64,000 nucleotides of DNA from Dyella_B acidisoli (GTDB lineage Bacteria; Pseudomonadota; Gammaproteobacteria; Xanthomonadales; Rhodanobacteraceae). Below are positions 1-7,074 of the stretch, one piece after another (within the stretch, counting starts at the first letter, position 1; each line of letters opens with the position of its first letter). Position numbers and translations under genes: made by a program. The stretch is taken from assembly GCF_049532895.1 (NCBI RefSeq), contig NZ_CP064031.1:4960001-5024000 (forward strand). Direction: 5' to 3'. A model generated the notes under the pieces. It did no database searches and had not been told where the DNA came from. It worked only from the letters and a program-made list of their open reading frames with translations.

Positions 1-789
1 ACCCATTGCTTCGCGGCTGATCAGGATGTCGCTGGCCAATTCATCCGTCGCGCGCTGATCACGGTTGAGCTTGGCGAACATCTTGTCGTGCAGAAGTTTG
101 CGACCGCAGATGGCGACGAGATCCGTCGCATCGCGGTACGGCTCCTCCAGCAGCATCACCGCGTCGTACACCAGCGCGTCGATGTTGGCGTAATCGCAGC
201 CGACGACGGTGCCGACCTGAATCTTGCCTTGGGTTGCGCCTTCCTTCATCCAGTGGCTGGGTGCCTCGGTGCGGATGTGCTGCAACCAGCCGATGTTCAC
301 GTCCTGCAGCAGCGGGTTGGCGGCGCGATCCGTGTCGGCCGCCACCTTCACGCCGTTGAAGCCGATCAGGATGCGATCTAGCGCCTGGCGCTTGATGATG
401 GCGTCGCGCAGGCGCGTCTGGAAATCGGGGAACTTCGCCCACGCATCGATCTGCTGGTACTTGATCAAGGTGTCGAAGTCGGTTTTCTCGCAGCGATAGC
501 CCTGGTTCTTGAGATCGCTGACGTCGCGCGGCATGCGGTCCTTGGTGCGCGTATCGGTGCGCCCGGCGATGGTGCCGGTGACACCCAGCATCACTTTCTC
601 GCCTTCCTGTTCCTGCACGCCGATAACGTTGATCTTGCTCAGGAACTCGCTGCTGGCTTGCAGCTGGTTTTCCAGTGTCTGCTGGACCGTCGGTGTCACG
701 CTGAATTTGCTCGCGGCGCTGTCCACGCCATTGAGCTGGGCCACGCGTTCCGCGTAGGCGTTGAAGAGGCGGCGGGTGTCGTTACGCAT
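1..789 (-). CDS. N: Major capsid protein, P2 gpN family (partial, 3' end outside window)
   Basis: Forms the icosahedral head shell of a P2-like phage. Only the first 263 codons are here; P2 gpN is about 357 residues, so the C-terminus lies left of the window. The N-terminus reads MRNDTRRLFNAYAERVAQLN, close to P2 gpN, and the middle holds the family signatures GVTGTIAGRTDT, DAIIKRQALDRILIGFNGVK and NPLLQDVNIGWLQ. The start is the ATG at 789. It lies 50 bases downstream of the scaffold gene on the same strand, matching the P2 order O-N. P2 gpN is cleaved near its N-terminus during maturation by the gpO protease; the same is inferred here. Confidence 0.93.
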   Translation of the reverse strand, partial: MRNDTRRLFNAYAERVAQLNGVDSAASKFSVTPTVQQTLENQLQASSEFLSKINVIGVQEQEGEKVMLGVTGTIAGRTDTRTKDRMPRDVSDLKNQGYRCEKTDFDTLIKYQQIDAWAKFPDFQTRLRDAIIKRQALDRILIGFNGVKVAADTDRAANPLLQDVNIGWLQHIRTEAPSHWMKEGATQGKIQVGTVVGCDYANIDALVYDAVMLLEEPYRDATDLVAICGRKLLHDKMFAKLNRDQRATDELASDILISREAMG

Positions 790-839
790 GAAGGCTCCGG
801 GGCGGGCAAGCGAGAATCGGAAAAGAAAGCGAGTGCGGA

Positions 840-1697
840 TCAGCAGTCGGTTTGCAAGACACCGCTACCGCCGGTGGCCGGCGGACGTGGGGTGAACGCG
901 GGCGTGGCCTCCAGTTCGGCGCGCAACGTGGCGAAGGCCGTCGTGGTGTCCTGGCCGGCTTGCTCGATGGCGTCTAGGCGGCGCGTGAACGCGCTGAGCT
1001 GATCGGCGAACTGCTGGGTGGTGGTGGTCGAGTGCGTGGCGAGTTGTTCCAACGCCTCGGTGAGGCCATTCAATGCATCGCCCAGCTCGGCGAACTGCGT
1101 GTCCTGCACCTTGGCTTTGCCGGTGAGCTTGGCCAGGCGTTCTTTGATCGCCGCAAACAACGTCGTGGTGTGGCCATCCGACGATTCCTCTTCCCACTCG
1201 ATCTCGATCGGCTCGGCGGCGGTGAAGAGGTTGTCGGGCGATTGCTTGCGGCTTGCGAGCGGATTGCTGGAGGCCTGCGCGGCAAAGGTGAGCATGTCGG
1301 TACCGAGACTCGCCGGGCTGTCGGTGACGCCGAGGCCCACGAGGTACGCGCGACCGGTGCTCGCGAATTTCGGATTGACCTCGATGCTGCTGTAAATCTT
1401 CTGCTTGGCCTTGGTCATGCTGACCAGGTCGGCGGTCGGTTCGATCTGCGCAAAGAGGGCCAATTTGCCTTTGAGATCCCCGTCGGCGATTTCCTCGGCC
1501 TTCACCGCCGTCACGTCGCCGTACGCCTTAAATGGACCATCCGGCATCAGGCCACGGATGTGCTCAAGGAAGATGCGCGCGCCGTAGGTCTGCGGGTTGT
1601 AGGTCGCCGCGATATCGCTGATCCAGCTGCGCTCCATCGTGCGGCCATCGGTGGTCGCGCCTTCAACGGCAACGCGGAAGAACTTGCTTTTGGCCAT
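840..1697 (-). CDS. O: Capsid scaffolding protein / prohead protease, P2 gpO family
   Basis: Scaffold and maturation protease for the P2-like procapsid. The 285-residue product begins MAKSKFFRVAVEGATTDGR and is nearly the length of P2 gpO (284). The N-terminal half is the protease part (WISDIAATYNPQTYGARI, DGDLKGKLALFAQIEP, GVTDSPASLGTDML). The C-terminal half is a helical scaffold with an Ala/Gln/Thr-rich stretch (residues about 205-265). An in-frame longer reading to 1760 exists, but the ATG at 1697 has a GAGGTG ribosome site and matches the family N-terminus. It is divergent from the terminase gene P and leads into N. Confidence 0.92.
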   Translation of the reverse strand: MAKSKFFRVAVEGATTDGRTMERSWISDIAATYNPQTYGARIFLEHIRGLMPDGPFKAYGDVTAVKAEEIADGDLKGKLALFAQIEPTADLVSMTKAKQKIYSSIEVNPKFASTGRAYLVGLGVTDSPASLGTDMLTFAAQASSNPLASRKQSPDNLFTAAEPIEIEWEEESSDGHTTTLFAAIKERLAKLTGKAKVQDTQFAELGDALNGLTEALEQLATHSTTTTQQFADQLSAFTRRLDAIEQAGQDTTTAFATLRAELEATPAFTPRPPATGGSGVLQTDC

Positions 1698-1778
1698 GGC
1701 CGACACCTCGTGAACGCAGCGACGTAAAAGGACGGGGCCATCCTCGACACCGCACGTCACGCGAGCAACGTACTAGCG

Positions 1779-1800
1779 CGGTACCAATCCACTGGTACCG
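1779..1800. promoter_or_regulatory. Inverted repeat in the divergent O/P promoter region
   Basis: CGGTACCA, six bases, then TGGTACCG: a perfect 8-bp inverted repeat in the 148-base gap between the divergent phage late genes O and P. In P2 the equivalent gap holds the back-to-back late promoters that need the zinc-finger activator Ogr, which binds dyad sites. By position this is a candidate activator site; the sequence is not the P2 consensus. Confidence 0.35.
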
Positions 1801-1845
1801 AAGCACAAGCCATCGATACGAACGCGCGCGGGCGACGATGCGCGC

Positions 1846-3606
1846 ATGGTGATGCCATCCCCTGAAATCGATCAGCGCCGCGGTGCGCGTGCCCTTTATT
1901 GGCAAGGGTGGCGTGTATCCGATATCGCGCAAACGATGGGGATCGCGCGCACCACCGTGGAATCGTGGAAGACACGCGATGCGTGGGACAAGGCGCCGGT
2001 GATCGAGCGCGTGGAAACCTGCATCGAAGCACGCCTGGTGCAGCTGGTTTGCAAGGATCCCAAGACCGGCAGCGACTACAAGGAAATCGATCTGCTCGGC
2101 CGGCAGATCGAACGCTTGGCGCGCGTGCGCCGCTACGAAGCCCCCGGCGGGACCGAAGCGGATCTCAATCCCGCCATCGAAGCACGCAACGCTGGCCCCA
2201 AGAAGCAGCCGAAGCGCAACACCTTCAGCGACGAACAGGTCGAGCACCTACGCAAGAGCTTCCTCGACTCGCTGTTCGACTACCAGCACACCTGGCACCG
2301 CGCGGCGGACGAACGCACGCGCATGATCCTCAAAAGCCGCCAGATCGGCGCAACCTGGTACTTCGCGCGCGAGGCGCTTTTTGATGCGATCAGCACCGGG
2401 CGCAACCAGATTTTCCTGTCCGCCAGCAAGGCGCAGGCGCACATCTTCAAGCAGTACATCCGCCAGTTCGCACTGGAAGCCTGCGACATCGACCTCAAGG
2501 GCGATCCGATCGTGCTGTGGAACGGTGCGCACTTGTACTTCCTGGGCCAGAACGCACGCACTGCGCAGGGCTACCACGGCAACTTCTACTACGACGAATT
2601 CTTCTGGACGTGCAATTTCGAGGAGATCAACAAGGTCGCCTCCGGCATGGCCATGCACAAGCAATGGCGCAAGACGTATTTCTCCACGCCAAGCGCCAAG
2701 AGCCATCCAGCCCACGCGTACTGGTCCGGCGATCGTTACAACCGCCGCCGGCCGAAGGATCAGCGGCTGGAGATCGTCACCACGCACGAAGCGCTGGTGG
2801 GCGGTCTGCGCTGCGCGGACAAGGTGTGGCGGCAGATCGTGACGATCGAGGATGCCGAGCGCGGTGGCTGCAGTCTGTTCGATCTCGATGAGTTGCGCAT
2901 CGAATACACGCCGGACGAATTTGCCAACCTCCTGATGTGCCAGTTCCTGGATGACGGGGACAGCCTCTTTACGCTGGCGATGATGCAGGGCTGCATGGTC
3001 GACAGTTGGGTCGACTGGACCGATCTGCAGCCGCTGGCGATGCGTCCGTTCGGGTATGCGCCGGTGTGGATCGGCTATGACCCCTCCCTGGGCGAGGGCG
3101 GCGATAGCGCGGGGCTGGTCGTGGTCGCGCCGCCCAGCAAGCCCGGCGGGAAATTTCGCGTGCTGGAGCGGCATCGGCTGAAGGGAATGGATTTCGAGGC
3201 GCAGGCCGACTTCATTCGCAAGATCACCAAGCGCTACAGCGTGACGTACATCGGCATCGACGGCACCGGCATCGGTGCCGCCGTGCATCAACTCGTGATC
3301 CAGTTTTTTCCGATGGCACGGAAGATCCTGTACTCGCCCGATGCCAAAGCGCAGATGGTGATGAAGGCGCAGAACGTAATCGGCAAGGGACGTCTCGAAT
3401 TCGACGCCGGCTGGACGGATCTCGCCCAATCGTTCATGGCCATCCGCAAGACGCTCAGCCACAGCGGCCGACAGGTGACCTACACCGCGGGTCGCACCGA
3501 AGAGACTGGCCATGCGGACCTCGCGTGGGCCTGCATGCATGCCCTGATCAACGAACCCCTGGAAGGCGCCACCGCGCGCAATACCAGTTTGCTGGAGATT
3601 TTCTGA
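1846..3606 (+). CDS. P: Terminase large (ATPase) subunit, P2 gpP family
   Basis: Packaging motor ATPase/nuclease that cuts and translocates phage DNA. 586 residues, the family's usual length. An N-terminal helix-turn-helix (about 8-45, WRVSDIAQTMGIARTTVESW) is followed by the ATPase with the P2-type Walker A region LKSRQIGATWYF (about 160), Walker B FYYDEFFW (about 250), and a C-terminal RNase H-like nuclease with IGYDPSLGEGGDSAG and YIGIDGTGIGAAV. The ATG at 1846 is used; an ATG two codons later is also possible. It overlaps the portal gene by one base (TGATG), indicating translational coupling. Confidence 0.95.
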   Translation: MVMPSPEIDQRRGARALYWQGWRVSDIAQTMGIARTTVESWKTRDAWDKAPVIERVETCIEARLVQLVCKDPKTGSDYKEIDLLGRQIERLARVRRYEAPGGTEADLNPAIEARNAGPKKQPKRNTFSDEQVEHLRKSFLDSLFDYQHTWHRAADERTRMILKSRQIGATWYFAREALFDAISTGRNQIFLSASKAQAHIFKQYIRQFALEACDIDLKGDPIVLWNGAHLYFLGQNARTAQGYHGNFYYDEFFWTCNFEEINKVASGMAMHKQWRKTYFSTPSAKSHPAHAYWSGDRYNRRRPKDQRLEIVTTHEALVGGLRCADKVWRQIVTIEDAERGGCSLFDLDELRIEYTPDEFANLLMCQFLDDGDSLFTLAMMQGCMVDSWVDWTDLQPLAMRPFGYAPVWIGYDPSLGEGGDSAGLVVVAPPSKPGGKFRVLERHRLKGMDFEAQADFIRKITKRYSVTYIGIDGTGIGAAVHQLVIQFFPMARKILYSPDAKAQMVMKAQNVIGKGRLEFDAGWTDLAQSFMAIRKTLSHSGRQVTYTAGRTEETGHADLAWACMHALINEPLEGATARNTSLLEIF

Positions 3607-4619
3607 TGAGTGAGTCCGTGACGATGCCGCGCGTTGAAGCCTTTGCCTTCGGCGATCCCACACCGGTGCTCGATGGGCGTGAAGTGCTGGAGTACATGGA
3701 AGCGTGGCGTAACGGGCGCTGGTACGAGCCACCGATGTCACTGGAAGGGCTGGCACGCTCGTTTCGTGCAACACCCCATCATTCCAGTGCGATCTATGTG
3801 AAGCGCAACATTCTGGTATCGTCGTTCAAACCGCACCGACTATTGAGCCGTGAAGCCTTTGCACGTTACGTGCTCGATTACCTGGTGTTCGGCAACAGTT
3901 ACCTGGAAGCGCCCAAGAATCGGTTGGGGAAGGTGCAGCCGCTGCAGCCGTCGCTGGCCAAGTACATGCGCCGCGGCTGCGACGACCTGGACAGCTACTT
4001 CATGGTGAAAGGTTGGAAGACGGAGTACGAGTTCGCGCCAGGTTCGGTGTTTCATCTGCGGGAGCCGGATGTACACCAGGAAATCTACGGCGTACCGGAA
4101 TACCTGGCCGCTTTGCAAAGCGCGTGGCTCAACGAATCGGGCACGTTGTTTCGGCGCAAGTATTACCTCAACGGCTCACATGCTGGGTACATTCTTTATC
4201 TCACCGATGCGTTGTCGGACGAGGCGCAAGTGGACGCGATCAAGACGGCGCTCAAGAACAGTAAGGGGCCGGGGAATTTTCGGAACCTTTTCATGTATGC
4301 GCCTGGTGGCAAGAAGGATGGCCTTCAACTGATGCCAATTAGCGAAGTGGCTGCGAAGGATGAGTTCTTCAATATCAAGAACGTGACGCGGGACGATGTG
4401 CTGGCTGCGCATCGTGTGCCGCCGCAGCTGCTTGGTTTAGTGCCGACGGGCACCACTGGTTTTGGTTCAGTGGTGCCCGCTGCGCAGGTGTTTGCTGCGA
4501 ATGAGTTGCTTCCTTTGCAGGCACGGCTAAGGGAACTAAATGATTGGGTAGGCAATGAAGTAATTACTTTTAATCCCTATTTAGTGGCAGACAACAACGG
4601 AGGCGCCACAAGTGGATAG
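3606..4619 (+). CDS. Q: Portal protein, P2 gpQ family
   Basis: Dodecameric portal vertex through which DNA enters the head. 337 residues (P2 gpQ is 344), with family signatures LAKSLRATPHHSSAIYVKRN-like text near residue 50 (LARSFRATPHHSSAIYVKRN), FGNSYLE, VFHLREPDVHQEIYG, YYLNGSHAGYILY and VPPQLLGLVP. The start ATG overlaps the terminase stop. A longer in-frame reading to 3525 lies inside P and is rejected. It is the last recognisable phage gene; base composition drops sharply right after its stop. Confidence 0.94.
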   Translation: MSESVTMPRVEAFAFGDPTPVLDGREVLEYMEAWRNGRWYEPPMSLEGLARSFRATPHHSSAIYVKRNILVSSFKPHRLLSREAFARYVLDYLVFGNSYLEAPKNRLGKVQPLQPSLAKYMRRGCDDLDSYFMVKGWKTEYEFAPGSVFHLREPDVHQEIYGVPEYLAALQSAWLNESGTLFRRKYYLNGSHAGYILYLTDALSDEAQVDAIKTALKNSKGPGNFRNLFMYAPGGKKDGLQLMPISEVAAKDEFFNIKNVTRDDVLAAHRVPPQLLGLVPTGTTGFGSVVPAAQVFAANELLPLQARLRELNDWVGNEVITFNPYLVADNNGGATSG

Positions 4620-4674
4620 TAGTGATTGCGTTAGTCAGTAATTTCTGCAGGCACACCCTGGGGAGTCAATGCTC

Positions 4675-4902
4675 TTATGGCTTGTGTCTCACCTTAACGC
4701 GACGGGCTATGTATATGGCAATTGACGCAACCATAGAAACAAAGCATACCCCCGTTACAGTAAGCAACGAACCCATCCTAGAGTCAAAGGATGCGGGGGT
4801 TTTCGAGAAAAAACTAGCCAGCCAAATAGTTTGAACGGTCCAGCCAGCAAAAAACACGAAAGCGGCAAGAGACAAGAGGAAAACAACCATCCAGAAGCGC
4901 AT
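4675..4902 (-). CDS. Small two-helix membrane protein, candidate immunity protein of the Rhs tip
   Basis: 75 residues with two predicted membrane helices (about 4-30 and 43-65) and a basic C-terminal tail (ARRVKVRHKP). It starts 12 bases after the stop of the Rhs core gene on the same strand, with an AGAGGA ribosome site. That is the position where cognate immunity genes of polymorphic Rhs toxins sit. No family is recognised; the immunity role is inferred from position, size and membrane location. The stretch between it and the phage gene Q is AT-richer and holds no other convincing gene. Confidence 0.6.
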   Translation of the reverse strand: MRFWMVVFLLSLAAFVFFAGWTVQTIWLASFFSKTPASFDSRMGSLLTVTGVCFVSMVASIAIYIARRVKVRHKP

Positions 4903-4913
4903 AGCAATATCCT

Positions 4914-6965
4914 CTACAACATTGGCATTGTTCTCAAAGTTTTGTGTTTGCGGCAGTGTTGTAGGACCTGCTGCACAAATGTGTGGCAGTCATTAATGGC
5001 CGGTAAGAATCGGCCCAGATCGCGACCGGGCTTGATCATATCATTCACGCAGTCTTCGTCCACGTCGTATGGGAGCGGAATTGAGTACGAACCAGACTGG
5101 TCAGATTGCCCGGTATGATCAATTGTCCCAACAGGGGTGCCAGGCGAGTCCGGCGGCTCATCCTGACCAGGTACACCGCCACCCATTGGCCCCATGCCGG
5201 CTTCATATGTGTCGGTCTTTATCCATTGATGCGTTATGCCAACATCGTTCACCCACGAATAGTCACCGGTGATATGGGTTGGCCGCGCATACCAGTAGAC
5301 AGTGAGACCAAGAGGGTCATAGCTGTTAAGCGGTCCTGCATTTACGTAAAGATACAAACTTGATTGTCCGCCATTAAAGCCAATTGGATCCGCCTCCCAA
5401 TACCTCCCTGTCGCTGGATCGTAGTCACGCTGATTGTTGTAGTGCAGTCCCGTCTCTATGTCGAAGTACTGCCCAGGAAAGCGGAGGTTGTACGTATAGC
5501 CACTGCTTGTCGGCCCAACCTCACCCCACGCATTGCTCTGATATGCCCATGTCCACACAGTGTTGCCGCTGCTATCGGCAATTGCCCTCGGTGTTCCCAA
5601 CTGATCAGCTGTCACATAGGCAACCGATGCGGTCGCTCCCTGTGTATCGAGATTGGCTACAGGAATATCATCCAAGTAGACATATTCGCGATTGGTCGGC
5701 CCGTATTCGCTCAGCAGTTGGCTATCGTCGCCGTAGTTATAACGTTCCGTGGAGCCATTGGCTGTCTTTGCCACACGCTCACCACCGGCGTTGTAGGCAT
5801 AGGTGGCCACGGTAGCCTGATTCAGTTGCGCCACAACCATCCGGTTACGCGCGCTATAGCCGAAGCCATACGTACTGCCTGCTTGGCTAATCGCAGTCGT
5901 GTTGCCGTCACTATCTACTGTTCTTGCCGCATTGCCGATCGAAATCAGCTGATGCGTGTTGGGTGTGTAGCTATAGGTGCCAGTGGCGAGACCGCCGCCT
6001 GTCTTGCTCAGCCGGTCCCCAGTCTGGTTATACGTCACGCTCTCCGGGGTACTACCGTCGGCTTCTGTGATCGCCGTGAGGCGATTTAGAGGATCATAGC
6101 TGTAGGTCTCAATCGCAGGGTTTGCTCCTGAGATGTTACCTATCGCGGTGACTTCTCCTATTGCATCCCGTGCCACATGCAAGGTGAACGCGGGGCTGAC
6201 GAGGTCCGTCAATCGATAATTGGCATCGTAGGTGCGTGTGATGATCTGGCCGTTGCCTAGCGTGTAGCCGCTCACAGGTCCAAATGGCAGATACGTGACG
6301 TCGCTAACCAGAGTACTGGTGCCGCTAGCCGTCGTTGCAGTGATGCCACTAACGTGGCCATCCGCGTCGTAGCTGTAGTTCACTTGATCGCCACTAGGAT
6401 GCGTGATGTTCAGGATTTTGCCGCCAGGACTACGCGTATAGCTCGTCACGTCCGTATGGCCATTAACCGTCTGGCTCTTCTGGATCACATTTCCCTGCGC
6501 GTTGTAGCAGAACACCGTGGTGACAGTGTTTTCGACGACGTGGGTCAGGTGACCAATGGGATAAGAAGTGGCGCAACCCGTGACACTATTGGGTTCGTCG
6601 TAGGTGTAGCTGATGTTTTGCGTGCTGTCGGCGTAGCTCGCGGTTAGGCGGCGGTCCTTAGCGTCGTAGCTGTAGGTGACCGTGTTGCCATTGGCATCGG
6701 TACCCGTGAGCATATTGCCCGCTGCGTCAAAGGTCTTGGCGGTTACCCCTGTATCGGGACTGGTGAGCTTCGTCTCGTCCGATAAGCCGTCGTACTGGTA
6801 GGTGGTGTTGAGGCCGTTAGGGTCCGTCACCTGAGTAAGGCGGTCCAGAGCGTCATACGTGTAAGTGGTCTTGGTGTTGGCGGTCTGCGCAACAGCCGGT
6901 AATGCGCCATTGACTATCGCCAAGCCCAGCATGATGCCGACCAGCGACTTCTTCCTTACTTTCAT
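4914..6965 (-). CDS. Exported YD-repeat protein with Rhs core and variable C-terminal tip
   Basis: 683 residues. A new Sec-type signal peptide (MKVRKKSLVGIMLGLAIVNG, cut near PAVAQ) is followed directly by YD repeats (YTYDALDRLTQVTDPNGL onward), with no DUF6531 or PAAR domain. The Rhs-associated core is at about residues 510-554 (GLHYNNQRDYDPATGRYWE ... DPLGL). The 129-residue tip after DPLGL has a His (THQWIKT) and, 81 residues later, NDCHTFVQQVL. His before an Asn-x-Cys motif recalls permuted papain-like (NlpC/P60-LRAT) domains, so a hydrolase toxin is possible; this is inference. The ATG at 6965 has a GGGGGAC ribosome site; an upstream ATG at 7061 would hide the signal peptide. Length is half that of a full Rhs protein. 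Confidence 0.88.
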   Translation of the reverse strand: MKVRKKSLVGIMLGLAIVNGALPAVAQTANTKTTYTYDALDRLTQVTDPNGLNTTYQYDGLSDETKLTSPDTGVTAKTFDAAGNMLTGTDANGNTVTYSYDAKDRRLTASYADSTQNISYTYDEPNSVTGCATSYPIGHLTHVVENTVTTVFCYNAQGNVIQKSQTVNGHTDVTSYTRSPGGKILNITHPSGDQVNYSYDADGHVSGITATTASGTSTLVSDVTYLPFGPVSGYTLGNGQIITRTYDANYRLTDLVSPAFTLHVARDAIGEVTAIGNISGANPAIETYSYDPLNRLTAITEADGSTPESVTYNQTGDRLSKTGGGLATGTYSYTPNTHQLISIGNAARTVDSDGNTTAISQAGSTYGFGYSARNRMVVAQLNQATVATYAYNAGGERVAKTANGSTERYNYGDDSQLLSEYGPTNREYVYLDDIPVANLDTQGATASVAYVTADQLGTPRAIADSSGNTVWTWAYQSNAWGEVGPTSSGYTYNLRFPGQYFDIETGLHYNNQRDYDPATGRYWEADPIGFNGGQSSLYLYVNAGPLNSYDPLGLTVYWYARPTHITGDYSWVNDVGITHQWIKTDTYEAGMGPMGGGVPGQDEPPDSPGTPVGTIDHTGQSDQSGSYSIPLPYDVDEDCVNDMIKPGRDLGRFLPAINDCHTFVQQVLQHCRKHKTLRTMPML

Positions 6966-7074
6966 GACACGTCCCCCTATTCTTACTCGATTCGCCCGTT
7001 CTTCTGCGCTGGTGATCGCTTTCACAACGGCAAAAACCTTCGCTGTTTGTCCTTGATCCATGGCCGCGCCTCTA

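Noticed and set aside
2248..3774. 508-residue minus-strand reading frame
   Set aside because: Antisense to the terminase and portal genes, whose motifs are clear. It is a high-GC shadow.
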